From: a bacterium
GTDB taxonomy: Bacteria > Planctomycetota > Planctomycetia > Kolteriales > Kolteriaceae
Length of the DNA stretch: 33,940 bases
Assembly: GCA_019748235.1 (NCBI GenBank)
Contig: JAIEPU010000317.1
Coordinates: forward strand, 1-33,940
Reading direction: 5' to 3'
Each line of letters begins with the position of its first letter. Position 1 is the stretch's first letter. The notes under the pieces are model-generated. The model made no database searches and had not been told where the DNA came from. It saw only the letters and a list, made by a program, of their open reading frames with translations. Of the stretch, positions 16,104 to 23,942 are shown in pieces. Made by a program: the position numbers and the translations under genes.

Positions 16104-16844
16104 CTACTTCTTCTTCGTGCTTTTCTTCTCGGCGGTTTTCTTCGCGGTAGCCGGCTTTGGTTCTTCGGCAGGAGCCGCGGCCTTTGACGTCTTCGATTTC
16201 GACGGGGGGGGGATAATGTCCTTTAGAACGGTCTTCTGCTTCTTTTGACCTTCGAAGGCGAGCTCACTCAGTTGCACGCAGAAACTCAAACCCTTCGCCT
16301 TGGGAATCAGGTGCTCAAGCGTCGCCTGCAGCTGCTCATTCGTTTCCTCCTCCTCGATGATTTGCAGGAGGCGAAGGACAGACGCCATTCCCTGATCCAC
16401 CGGCAGGGCGTGCCCTCCCAGGCTCCGCTGAACGACGGCATTGACGATGAAGGGATTCGTCCCTTGGATTTTTGAAAGCTGTTTCTGAGCTTGCTTCAGA
16501 GGTTTCTTCTTCATCTGCTCGAGGTCGTAGCTGTACGTTGTCTCGAACACGAACTGCAGGATCTGAAGGATTCGCTTTGCCTTGCTGGCTCGCTCGGGAA
16601 CACTTGGATCGAGAGCTTCTGTCACTTCGTCGACATGGCTGACCCGAAGCTCATTGAGATCGTGAAATGCGGTGACGAGTTTTTGATGAGCATCAATCGC
16701 GGAAGTGAAGCCCATACCTTCCTGAATCACTCCGAGGAGGAGATGATCAAGAACGGACAGCTCCTTGGGTAACTGGCTGTCGTAGCTCTTTCCCAGGAGA
16801 GTCAGAAGCTTCGTCAGGGTGCGCTGCTTGTTGGGGGCAACCAT
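16104..16844 (-). CDS. Endonuclease III-like (HhH-GPD fold) protein with Lys/Ala-rich tail
   Basis: 246 residues; the ATG at 16844 has GGAAGGCGAGA upstream. Residues 25-195 follow the helical order of the endonuclease III family: VLDHLLLGVIQEG, then a helix-hairpin-helix place IQGTNPFIVNAVVQ (127-139), then ALPVDQGMASVLRLL (146-160). The last matches the family's L-P-V-D segment and keeps the catalytic Asp (D150). The lysine that makes EndoIII a bifunctional glycosylase/lyase is Phe here, and only one Cys (C189) remains in the place of the four [4Fe-4S] ligands. The tail (212-246) is built of Lys, Ala, Pro, Ser and Thr like histone H1 or bacterial AlgP/Hc1-type proteins and should bind DNA or RNA non-specifically. 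A repair or nucleoid role is inferred. It is the last gene after rbfA. Confidence 0.75.
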   Translation of the reverse strand: MVAPNKQRTLTKLLTLLGKSYDSQLPKELSVLDHLLLGVIQEGMGFTSAIDAHQKLVTAFHDLNELRVSHVDEVTEALDPSVPERASKAKRILQILQFVFETTYSYDLEQMKKKPLKQAQKQLSKIQGTNPFIVNAVVQRSLGGHALPVDQGMASVLRLLQIIEEEETNEQLQATLEHLIPKAKGLSFCVQLSELAFEGQKKQKTVLKDIIPPPSKSKTSKAAAPAEEPKPATAKKTAEKKSTKKK

Positions 16845-17007
16845 TCTCGCCTTCCGCTACATTCACGCGAGGGGGCCCATGCCCGCTCCTCTCGTTGCAA
16901 TCCATCGCGGGACAGAATCGAGCACCATTCGACCGACGACCGGTCATCGAATTTCTGTCCATGATTCGGATCTCGCGAACCGAATCTCCTTTAAAACGCC
17001 TTCAAAC

Positions 17008-17433
17008 TCAAGCGTTCGACTCATCTTCCTCGGAATCGTTTTCATCGACCGATGCATCACCCGATTCGCTGGATTCCGGCGAGGGGGCGTCCTCGTGCGG
17101 CAGGACATCGCGGAGAATCCTCGACATCTCCAGACTCTTTTTGATGCTATCGTCAACAACGATCTCGATATGCGGGGTGTATCGTGTTTCGAGTCGTTCG
17201 GCAACCTTTCGCTGTAAAAACCCCCGCGCGCTTTCCAATCCCCGCAAGGAAAGCCGTTGCTCCGTCTCGGTCCCCATGATCGAGACGTAAACCTTGGCGT
17301 GGCGTAGATCTCCGGTCACTTCACCCCGTGTCACCGTCACTCCGGAGACGCGAGGATCCTTCAGCTCGAACAGAATGGCTCGGCTGACGACTTCGCGAAT
17401 CGCTTCGGAGACTCGTTCGGTGCGACGCGACAT
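17008..17433 (-). CDS. rbfA: Ribosome-binding factor A
   Basis: 141 residues. RbfA is a KH-fold protein that binds the 30S subunit during 16S rRNA 5'-end maturation and cold growth. Family marks: MSRRTERVSEAIREVVSRAIL at the start, KDPRVSGVTVTRGEVTGDLRHAKVYVS in the centre, then SARGFLQRKVAERL and RYTPHIEIVVDDSI. After residue 115 there is an acidic Ser/Glu/Asp-rich tail of about 25 residues, beyond the usual core. A GAGGA ribosome site lies about 10 nt before the ATG. It follows infB with a 126-bp gap holding palindromes, in the usual nusA-infB-rbfA order. Confidence 0.95.
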   Translation of the reverse strand: MSRRTERVSEAIREVVSRAILFELKDPRVSGVTVTRGEVTGDLRHAKVYVSIMGTETEQRLSLRGLESARGFLQRKVAERLETRYTPHIEIVVDDSIKKSLEMSRILRDVLPHEDAPSPESSESGDASVDENDSEEDESNA

Positions 17434-17482
17434 GAATCGTTTGTCCTCGTGAGCTTACTCACCGGTTAAGGATGCATCCGGA

Positions 17483-17494
17483 CGACGATCGTCG
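17483..17494. repeat. 12-bp palindrome in the infB-rbfA gap
   Basis: CGACGATCGTCG is a perfect 12-bp palindrome between infB and rbfA. A second small hairpin, CTCGC-AA-GCGAG, lies at 17527-17538. Together with the 18-bp palindrome at 17542-17559 the gap is dense in self-pairing sequence, which suggests RNA processing or stability elements. Confidence 0.4.
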
Positions 17495-17541
17495 ACATCC
17501 AGACGGCAAAGAGAATTCGAGACGAACTCGCAAGCGAGACT

Positions 17542-17559
17542 TCAGGTCGTACGACCTGA
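17542..17559 (-). promoter_or_regulatory. 18-bp perfect palindrome directly after the infB stop
   Basis: TCAGGTCGTACGACCTGA begins at the base after the infB stop codon (17562-17560). As RNA it makes a 7-bp stem with a GUAC loop; no U-tract follows, so it is not a standard intrinsic terminator. It could tune read-through into rbfA, mark an RNase III-type processing point or be a protein-binding site. Confidence 0.45.
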
Positions 17560-20385
17560 CTAAAGCGTTCTCTTCACTTCCTCGATCTTGAAGGCCTCGA
17601 GGACATCTCCCTTCTTCACGTCGTCGTAGCCAGAAATCTTGATACCGCACTCCATTCCTTCGCGAACTTCTTTCGCGTCATCCTTATGACGCTTGAGCGA
17701 TTCGATCGGGTAAGTACCGACGATCGTTCCGTCGCGAATGACCCGGAGTTGTGCATTTCGTTCGATCGTTCCCTGGATCACGCGACAACCAGCGATGGTG
17801 CCGAACCGGCTGATGTTGAAGAGATCTTGAATGACCGCCCGACCGAGCTGCACTTCCTTCTTGTCGGGGATGAGCATCCCTTCCATGGCCTTGCGAATAT
17901 CGTCGCTGACCTGGTAGATGATCGAATATCGTCTGATCTCGACTCCTCGCTCCTTCGCGAGTAGGTCCGCACGTGAATCAGCCACTACGTTGAAGGCGAT
18001 GATGATCGCATCCGAAGTGTCCGCAAGGAGCACATCGCTTTCATTGACGGCACCGACCGCGTCGTGAAGAATGCGAATCTTGACTTCTTCATGATCGAGT
18101 TTGGCAAGCTCGACCTTGATCGCTTCAAGCGACCCACGCACATCGGTCTTAATGATGAGCTTGAGGTCTTGAACCTCTCGCGCCGACTTAGGGTTGTAGA
18201 GCTTGTCGAGCGAAACGTGTTGACGGACAAGCTGGCTTTCCAACCGTTCGCGAGTCTCACGTTCCTGGGCGATCTCTCGACCGTGAGCCAAATCATCGAC
18301 GGCAAAGAATCGTTCACCCGCGATCGGCACACTACTCAACCCGTGAATCAGCACCGGAGTGGACGGACCGGCTTCCTCGATCGCAATTCCCTGGTCGTTA
18401 TACATTGACCGGACACGACCATAGGACGCGCCGCACACGATAACGTCGCCCGTCTTGAGAGTACCGTTGAGCACGAGCATCGTCGCCTGAACACCCTTGT
18501 CGGCATCCATCGAAGCTTCGATGCAGTTTCCAAGGGCTCCACGATTCGGGTTCGCTTTATGCTCACCAAGTTCCGCGACGGTGTGAATGGCCTCGAGCAG
18601 TTCGTCCATCCCCATGCCTGTCGTGGCACTCGTCTTGACGATGATGGTATCGCCACCCCATGTGTCAGGGACGAGACCGTGTGAGGACAACTGCTGGAGA
18701 ATTCGATCGAAGTTCGCACCGGGAAGGTCCGATTTGTTGACCGCCACCACGATTGGAACTTCGGCCGCTTTGGCGTGGTTGATCGCTTCCTCGGTCTGTG
18801 GCATGACGCCGTCGTTGGCCGCCACGACCAGGACAACCACGTCCGTGACATTGGCACCCCGTGCACGCATGGCCGTAAAGGCCTCGTGACCTGGGGTATC
18901 GAGGAAGGTTACCTTGAGGCCATCGTCCGATGTGACCTGATAGGCTCCGATGTGTTGAGTGATTCCACCCGCTTCGCCCGCCGCGACGTTCGCCTTTCGA
19001 ATGCGATCCATCAGCGATGTCTTGCCATGGTCGACGTGGCCCATGAAGGTGACTACCGGAGGCCGAACGACAAGATCTTCCTCGGCGTCCTTTTGAGCGA
19101 GGAGCGCTTCCTCGATCAATTCCTCAGCGCCCTTTTCACGGCGGATTTCAATCTCCAGCTCGTACGCCAGCGCGAGCATGCCCGCTTCTTCCTCGGTGAG
19201 CGAGGAATTGATCGTGGGCTGCGTTCCGGTCAACTCCATCAACTTGAACTGCAGCTCGCCCGCCTTGATACCGGTCGCCTCGGAGAACGCGCGAACGGTT
19301 GTCGGCATGGTGATGGCGATGGGGCCGGTCGGTTTGGTCGATTTGATCTCGCGCCGACCCTTATGGGCCCGCGAGCGTCGGCGCCGTAATTCATCTTCAT
19401 CGTCGCCCGATGCGTTGACCGTCAGTCGACGTTCCGCCGCGCGCTGTCCGCGACGCCGCTGCCGATCTTCACGACCGAGATTCTGGCCGCCGACACCCGG
19501 CGCCGGCGGGCCGCCGCCCCGGACTCCCTTTCGCTTGGGTTCGTCTCCGTCGATATCAGGAGCGCCCCGAAGCAAGTCCGGAGTAGCCGTCGGAGCGGGG
19601 AACTTACCCGCCTTCATGTGATCGGCAAATTTCACGACAGGCTTCTGAGTCTTGACCTCAGGAGCTTTTGCTGGCTCCCGTTTCGATGGTTCAGAACCCT
19701 GTGGCGGACCCGAAACAATCGAACGCTGCGCAGGACGGCGGTCACGGGGGGAGGGGCGAGACGGACTCTGGCCCGTTCCCGCGCCACCCGAAGGTGTATC
19801 GAGAGAGACAATGCGGCTTCGATTGGGAGCCGGGATAGGCTTGATTTCCCGTTGCCGCGGAATCGACTTCACCTCGGCGGGAGCAACTTCCGTCGGCTCC
19901 TTTTCCGGTGGAGCGGTGGCTGCAATCGGTGTTTCCACCGGTTGCTCGAAGGTCTCTTCCACCGGTTCATCTGCGGGAGGTTCGACTTCCGGCAGAGTGG
20001 TTACCTTTTCCTCAGACGCTTCGACAGCCGATTCTTCCTCCACGATTTCCGTGGCTCGAACGGGAATAACTCCCGGTCGTTTGCGGCGTGGATCGGGTAT
20101 TTCCGCTGGTTTAGCCCCCTTCGGCGGCGGAACAGGAGAAGGTCGAGTCGGAGGAGGGGGTGGAGCCGCTGGCCCAGCCGCTGCGGGAGGGGGATTTCCC
20201 TTGCCCGAGGGTGGCTTTACCTTACCGGCAACGAGATCTTCCGCCAGCTTTCGCGTTTCCGAGTCAATCGCCGTCATATGGTTCTTGACGTCGGCTCCCA
20301 TCGCCTGGAGCTGATCGACCAGATCCTTGCTCTCGACGTTGAGCTCTCGGGCGAGCTGATAAAGGCGGATCTTGTCCTTGCTCAT
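17560..20385 (-). CDS. infB: Translation initiation factor IF-2
   Basis: 941 residues from the ATG at 20385, chosen because AAGGAG ends 5 nt upstream; a GTG two codons earlier overlaps that site. IF-2 is the GTPase that brings fMet-tRNA to the 30S subunit. Order of parts: IF2-N fold (1-55, [22 protein letters not shown]), long Pro/Ala/Glu/Arg linker (about 60-365), a second IF2-N-like unit ([20 protein letters not shown]), then the G domain from about 440. G motifs are [32 protein letters not shown] and [11 protein letters not shown]. The C-terminal domains end with the [14 protein letters not shown] strand typical of IF-2. It lies between nusA and rbfA, all on one strand. Confidence 0.98.
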   Translation of the reverse strand: MSKDKIRLYQLARELNVESKDLVDQLQAMGADVKNHMTAIDSETRKLAEDLVAGKVKPPSGKGNPPPAAAGPAAPPPPPTRPSPVPPPKGAKPAEIPDPRRKRPGVIPVRATEIVEEESAVEASEEKVTTLPEVEPPADEPVEETFEQPVETPIAATAPPEKEPTEVAPAEVKSIPRQREIKPIPAPNRSRIVSLDTPSGGAGTGQSPSRPSPRDRRPAQRSIVSGPPQGSEPSKREPAKAPEVKTQKPVVKFADHMKAGKFPAPTATPDLLRGAPDIDGDEPKRKGVRGGGPPAPGVGGQNLGREDRQRRRGQRAAERRLTVNASGDDEDELRRRRSRAHKGRREIKSTKPTGPIAITMPTTVRAFSEATGIKAGELQFKLMELTGTQPTINSSLTEEEAGMLALAYELEIEIRREKGAEELIEEALLAQKDAEEDLVVRPPVVTFMGHVDHGKTSLMDRIRKANVAAGEAGGITQHIGAYQVTSDDGLKVTFLDTPGHEAFTAMRARGANVTDVVVLVVAANDGVMPQTEEAINHAKAAEVPIVVAVNKSDLPGANFDRILQQLSSHGLVPDTWGGDTIIVKTSATTGMGMDELLEAIHTVAELGEHKANPNRGALGNCIEASMDADKGVQATMLVLNGTLKTGDVIVCGASYGRVRSMYNDQGIAIEEAGPSTPVLIHGLSSVPIAGERFFAVDDLAHGREIAQERETRERLESQLVRQHVSLDKLYNPKSAREVQDLKLIIKTDVRGSLEAIKVELAKLDHEEVKIRILHDAVGAVNESDVLLADTSDAIIIAFNVVADSRADLLAKERGVEIRRYSIIYQVSDDIRKAMEGMLIPDKKEVQLGRAVIQDLFNISRFGTIAGCRVIQGTIERNAQLRVIRDGTIVGTYPIESLKRHKDDAKEVREGMECGIKISGYDDVKKGDVLEAFKIEEVKRTL

Positions 20386-20524
20386 CCACACTCCTTGCAG
20401 CCGTCATCGCGATTCACGGCGGCGATACATTGAAGCTATTGTGACTTTTCCATTCCGACCGGCAAGCAATGGAAACATTCCCATTGATGTTTTCTGCCGT
20501 GACGGAGGGCTCCCCGTTCCTCTC

Positions 20525-20547
20525 AAAACCGCACATGCCGTGGTTTT
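20525..20547 (-). promoter_or_regulatory. Bulged hairpin between nusA and infB
   Basis: On the minus strand AAAACCAC (20547-20540) can pair with GTGCGGTTTT (20534-20525) around a five-base loop, with a two-base bulge. The right arm ends in TTTT. It lies about 25 nt after the nusA stop and 140 nt before infB, so it could be a weak attenuator or processing hairpin. Evidence is structural only. Confidence 0.3.
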
Positions 20548-20571
20548 AAGGGTCCGAATAGCGGTTGATTC

Positions 20572-22008
20572 TTAGGAAGTCTGTTCTTCCTCGCTCGAAT
20601 TCGTGTTCTCTTCCGTTGTCTGTTCCGATGACTCCTCGATCAGTTCCGCACTCTCTTCCGGGGCAGATTCTTCCGTCGCCGGAGGGGTGTCATCGCCGAA
20701 TAGTTGGGCGACCGTCAGCTTGGGCTCTTTCACTTCCGGCTCGGCAGCGCCCAAGAGTTCGTCGATCGTTGGAACTCCGGATCGCTTGCGATCACCACCT
20801 CCCGAGCTAGAGGGGCGTGGTCCACCCGAACCACTGAGGACTGAGCTCCGTGAAGAGGTTTCATCAGGAGCCGCTTCGGCGAGCTGCTCAGCATGAGCGA
20901 CAATCTCGGCCACCTGCTCTTCGTCAAATCCGGTGATGCGGGTCAGATCTTCAGGCTCGATGACCGACAAATCATCAAACGAGAAATATCCCTCTTCAAT
21001 GAGTCCGTCGATCATTTCCTCGCTCAGTCCTGGAATCTGACTGAGATTCGATTCCGCTGTGTCGATTTCCTCCGTCAGTTCATCGAAGGTCATGATCTCG
21101 ATGTCTATGCCGACGAGTTTCGACGCGAGGCGAACGTTTTGTCCACGCTTGCCGATCGCGAGCGAAAGCTGATCCTCTCGCACGAGCACGATCGCTCGGC
21201 CGATTCGAGGATAGATCTGGACTTCCTCGATTTCCGCGGGAGCCAATGCATTGGGAATCATGACCTGCATCGACTCGTTGTATCGGATGATTTCGACCTT
21301 TTCGCCGCCAAGCTCATCCGTGATATTTTTGATTCGGCTGCCACGTACGCCGACACATGCTCCGACGCAGTCGACTTTGCTGTCGATGCTGCTGACGGCG
21401 ACTTTCGTCCGGAAACCGGCTTCCCGAGCGATTCCACGGATTTCGATGATATGCTCCGCGATTTCGGGGATCTCTTGCTCGAACAGGCGGCGGACGAAGT
21501 CGGCGTGCGCCCGTGAAAGAACGACCTTCAGCCGTTGACCGCTTTTTCGAACCTCGAGAATAAGGGCTCGCACTCGCTCGCCAGGGCTGTAGATTTCGCC
21601 CGGAATCTGCTCGCTCCGAGGGAGAATCGCCTCCAGCTTGCCGATGTTGACGGTGACGACGCTTCCCTCGTTCCGCTGAACGATGCCGACAACGAGCGTC
21701 CCGCGTTCCAAGATGAATTCATCGAAGAGAGAATCTCGTTCCGCCTCGCGGATCTTCTGAATCATGATCTGCTTGGCGGTCTGTGCGGCAATTCGACCGA
21801 GCGTCACCGCGTCAATGTGCTCACCGGCGGCCGTCGCCGTGATCTCGCCCGAATCACGATTCACATGAACCTGTAGATCGGTCTCTTCCCCGAAATGTTT
21901 TCGAGCGGCGGTCAAGTACGCGGATTCAATGCCATTGAAGATAATCTCGGTATCGATGTTCTTGTCGCGGTGGATGGCATCGACGATCCGCAGTAGTTCG
22001 CCGTTCAT
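20572..22008 (-). CDS. nusA: Transcription termination/antitermination factor NusA
   Basis: 478 residues from the ATG at 22008, chosen because GGGAGAAACGA precedes it and the protein then begins with the standard NusA start [19 protein letters not shown]. The open frame extends 56 codons further up, but that part is unlike NusA. Order of domains: N-terminal RNA-polymerase-binding domain (1-100), S1 (about 103-168, including [25 protein letters not shown]), KH1 (about 200-275, VGVRGSRI), KH2 (about 278-330, [18 protein letters not shown]). Then follows a helix-hairpin-helix-like unit ([20 protein letters not shown] to about 378) and an acidic low-complexity tail ending EEEQTS. NusA binds RNA polymerase and nascent RNA to control pausing, termination and antitermination. 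No rimP lies upstream. Confidence 0.97.
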   Translation of the reverse strand: MNGELLRIVDAIHRDKNIDTEIIFNGIESAYLTAARKHFGEETDLQVHVNRDSGEITATAAGEHIDAVTLGRIAAQTAKQIMIQKIREAERDSLFDEFILERGTLVVGIVQRNEGSVVTVNIGKLEAILPRSEQIPGEIYSPGERVRALILEVRKSGQRLKVVLSRAHADFVRRLFEQEIPEIAEHIIEIRGIAREAGFRTKVAVSSIDSKVDCVGACVGVRGSRIKNITDELGGEKVEIIRYNESMQVMIPNALAPAEIEEVQIYPRIGRAIVLVREDQLSLAIGKRGQNVRLASKLVGIDIEIMTFDELTEEIDTAESNLSQIPGLSEEMIDGLIEEGYFSFDDLSVIEPEDLTRITGFDEEQVAEIVAHAEQLAEAAPDETSSRSSVLSGSGGPRPSSSGGGDRKRSGVPTIDELLGAAEPEVKEPKLTVAQLFGDDTPPATEESAPEESAELIEESSEQTTEENTNSSEEEQTS

Positions 22009-22152
22009 TCGTTTCTCCCAACTCGCACGCTCAAAAAAGAAGCAATCGAAGAATCGGCATCGTTGCCGATCTGCGATCGACGGATCGATCGTCCTTGATC
22101 GCCGCTCTTCTGCGTCGAGGTTTTGATTTAGCTCGCGAAGAAAAGGCCGCTC

Positions 22153-22204
22153 TCCACTCAGCAGTGGATTCGGCACCTCTTACAGGTTCCTCAATCCTCG
22201 GGAT
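22153..22204 (-). promoter_or_regulatory. Overlapping hairpins in the presumed nusA leader
   Basis: Three stems share bases: CCACT/AGTGG (22153-22157 with 22162-22166), GGATT/AATCC (22165-22169 with 22192-22196, enclosing ACCT/AGGT at 22174-22177 and 22183-22186), and ATCC/GGAT (22193-22196 with 22201-22204). Because the arms overlap, the first and second stems, and the second and third, cannot form fully together. This is compatible with a switching leader 145-200 nt before nusA, but short stems of this size also occur by chance. Confidence 0.3.
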
Positions 22205-22334
22205 AGGGTGACCGCACGGACAGCCTTTGGAGTGAACAGTCTCTCTCAGGTCTCTCGCGGTTTCCTCTCCGGCAACTTTGCTGAACCCTCTGTGCCACGG
22301 CATCTTATGGGCCGGCAGGCTCAAGATCATTCAA

Positions 22335-22363
22335 CAAAAAAAGTGGGAGGCTAAGTCCCACTT
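22335..22363 (-). terminator. Intrinsic terminator upstream of the nusA operon
   Basis: On the minus strand AAGTGGGA (22363-22356), seven-base loop, TCCCACTT (22348-22341), followed by a run of T to 22335. The plus-strand reading has no T-tract after the stem, so direction is minus. It would stop transcription entering the nusA operon from upstream, or attenuate a promoter above it. Confidence 0.8.
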
Positions 22364-22410
22364 GGCGCTCATGCGAGTGGTTTCTCGGCAGATCGAAAAA
22401 AGGACCCGCC
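22335..22410 (-). ncRNA. Candidate short transcript ending at the terminator upstream of nusA
   Basis: A TATACT hexamer on the minus strand (22422-22417) would start transcription near 22410, giving a roughly 75-nt RNA ending at the terminator. The only other minus-strand gene that could feed this terminator is adk, whose stop is about 700 bp away across an oppositely oriented gene. No -35 match is good, and the RNA fits no family I recognise (not tRNA, 6S, SRP or RNase P RNA). Treat as a candidate only. Confidence 0.25.
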
Positions 22411-22708
22411 TCCACGAGTATATTACAGAAGCGCCTCGGAATGGGAATGGCATTTGACCGCCTGTTCATCAGATCTCCAAAATAAGTCATCTCGCTGATT
22501 CTCACCCTGGTAGCTCTCTCCCCAGAATTCTGACGCTCTTTCCCAAAAGACTGACGACGCGGAAGTCACTTCCTCCATTCCCACCGATGAAAATCAACAA
22601 AAATCGCATTTCTAAACATAACGAAACCGAAAGGTACAGATGCTGCTATCTGCCCGAATGGGAGGCTCCGAACGATCACGCATCGCTTTTCTAAGAAGGA
22701 TCGCTCAC

Positions 22709-23002
22709 ATGAATTGGCCGCACTGCCGCGTGAGTCTTTGGGGATTCGCTCTACTGATGTTAGGTATGCCCGCCGCCGCCATGGCAGGCCCTTGGGGACA
22801 TCGGTATGGGCACAGTCATTCCGTGTACCATCCCCCGTCCGTTCACTATGACAGGGTATATCACGAAGATTACTTACATTGGACTCCATTCCGCGGGCTT
22901 CACTCGCACGGGCATTATGACATCGTGCCTCATTACACACCGGGCCATTATGATCGATGGCATCGAGGCCACATCGACGGTAATCCTTGGTTTCATCATT
23001 AA
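22709..23002 (+). CDS. Small exported histidine-rich protein
   Basis: 97 residues from the ATG at 22709, preceded by AAGAAGGA; in-frame starts further up add a non-signal-like leader. Residues 1-27 form a signal peptide (basic start, LWGFALLML core, AMAG cleavage region). The mature part of about 70 residues contains 16 His and many Tyr, Gly and Pro, in units such as GHRYGHSHS, HSHGHYD and PGHYDRWHRGH. There is no Cys in the mature part. Such composition suggests metal binding (Zn, Cu or Ni) or a structural surface role; both are inference. It converges with adk, and an inverted repeat lies between their ends. Confidence 0.72.
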   Translation: MNWPHCRVSLWGFALLMLGMPAAAMAGPWGHRYGHSHSVYHPPSVHYDRVYHEDYLHWTPFRGLHSHGHYDIVPHYTPGHYDRWHRGHIDGNPWFHH

Positions 23003-23032
23003 CGATCGAACGGGTGTATTGATGGGTTGATC

Positions 23033-23077
23033 GTCCGCTGGGCAACATCAAGCTCGAGCAGATGGGGCTCAGCGGAC
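23033..23077. terminator. Long-loop inverted repeat between convergent genes
   Basis: GTCCGCTG (23033-23040) and CAGCGGAC (23070-23077) are perfect 8-bp arms; the loop contains the smaller palindrome GCTCGAGC. The right arm covers the adk stop (23071-23069). In the plus direction TTGTTT follows, so it may end the histidine-rich gene's transcript. The long loop makes this a weak terminator call. Confidence 0.35.
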
Positions 23078-23695
23078 TTGTTTGATCGATTGTGATTCAG
23101 TGAGAAATGAACCGATTTCCTTCGCCAGTTCGGCAAGAACTAAAAGAGGATTCTCTGAGGCATTCATTTCAAGGGCGAGGTTTTCATCATAAAAGCGGAG
23201 CACATCCGCAGTTTGCCGATGGAAGGTTTCGAAACGACTTCGGATGATCGTATCGTTGGCATCGTCTCTTCGATTTTCACGAAGCGCTCGTTGCTTGATC
23301 CGTTCGATCGCTTCCTCTTCGTCCTGTAACTTCAAGTTGAAGATCTTGACGACTTCGATTCGATCATCGAGCATTTTTGCTTGCTCGTATGTGCGTGGGA
23401 TGCCGTCTGCGATGATCACGTGTGACTTGGGATCGAACTCTCCCTTACGGGTGAGTAGATCCATGTGATTGAAGAAGATATTCACAGTAAGGTCGTCGGG
23501 AACAAGCTTTCCCGCCGAGGTGTAGCGATCGACTTCCTTTCCGAGCGGGCCCGCCTTGTAGAGTTGGCGGAATATTTCCCCACTGGAAATGTGTATGAGC
23601 CCGGGTAAACACCCGAGGGCGCGTCCTTGTGTCCCTTTTCCGCTTCCGGGCACGCCAAACAAGAGCATGGCCCGCCAGCGATGAGCCTGCCCCAC
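23069..23695 (-). CDS. adk: Adenylate kinase (short-lid type)
   Basis: 208 residues from the GTG at 23695, supported by GAGGG about 8 nt upstream; an ATG at 23668 right before the P-loop is an alternative with a weaker ribosome site. The enzyme interconverts ATP + AMP and 2 ADP. Motifs: P-loop GVPGSGKGTQ (14-23), NMP-binding HISSGEIFRQLYKAGPLGKEV, then AGKLVPDDLTV, then DGIPRTYEQ (usually DGFPRT). The LID region is short, with no zinc or insert segment, and continues directly into RENRRDDANDTIIRSRF. Isoleucine for phenylalanine in DGIPRT leaves slight doubt whether AMP is the only acceptor; another nucleoside-monophosphate kinase role is possible. Confidence 0.85.
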   Translation of the reverse strand: MGQAHRWRAMLLFGVPGSGKGTQGRALGCLPGLIHISSGEIFRQLYKAGPLGKEVDRYTSAGKLVPDDLTVNIFFNHMDLLTRKGEFDPKSHVIIADGIPRTYEQAKMLDDRIEVVKIFNLKLQDEEEAIERIKQRALRENRRDDANDTIIRSRFETFHRQTADVLRFYDENLALEMNASENPLLVLAELAKEIGSFLTESQSIKQVR

Positions 23696-23796
23696 GAGCT
23701 AACCCTCATCGACATCGAATATTAGACATTTACAGCGGATCACCGCATTCGGCAGCGGCTGTCGCGATCAGTCTACTTGGAATCTCTGGCTTCATT

Positions 23797-23810
23797 GACT
23801 TTACAGTCAT
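23797..23810. promoter_or_regulatory. 14-bp dyad upstream of adk
   Basis: TGACT (23797-23801), TTAC, AGTCA (23806-23810), perfect arms, about 100 bp upstream of the adk start in the 247-bp gap after the protease gene. A TATACT hexamer further upstream on the minus strand (near 23830) could be a -10 box, which would place the dyad in the transcribed leader. Operator or hairpin; inferred from position. Confidence 0.25.
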
Positions 23811-23942
23811 TCGAGATCGGCTTCAGTATATTGCCGAAAGTTTATCGAACTAGCCCGAACGGAAGACAAAAGAGTCGCACCTGCACCTATATCATTTAGA
23901 AATCAGCGATTAAGACGGTATTCGCCGTTCCATCGCACGTAA

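Larger units (their letters stand above)
22009..22708. other. 700-bp region upstream of nusA
   Basis: The minus-strand half contains a cluster of overlapping hairpins (22153-22204) and an intrinsic terminator (22335-22363). The plus-strand half leads into the histidine-rich protein gene. No rimP, tRNA or other protein gene was found: the open frames (for example a 99-codon minus frame at 22031-22330) are Arg-rich and show no family signature. The nusA promoter must lie between the terminator and 22008 or be read through it. Confidence 0.45.

Noticed and set aside
15953..16150. Plus-strand 65-codon frame with a GGGAGGA ribosome-like site
   Set aside because: Ser/Arg-rich translation that overlaps the EndoIII-like gene; the ribosome-like site is the loop of a hairpin. 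Probably chance.
19820..20240. Tandem repeats in the infB linker
   Set aside because: Low-complexity Pro/Ala/Glu/Val codons typical of IF-2 linkers; no regular repeat unit.
19618..20433. 271-codon plus-strand frame opposite infB
   Set aside because: Arg-rich mirror of the low-complexity IF-2 linker; a frequent artefact opposite GC-rich repeats.
22364..22560. tRNA or metY-like gene upstream of nusA
   Set aside because: Some bacteria carry metY there, but no cloverleaf, T-loop motif or CCA end could be found.
22566..23051. 161-codon minus-strand frame opposite the histidine-rich protein
   Set aside because: No signature, poor composition; the plus strand has a signal peptide and ribosome site and is preferred.
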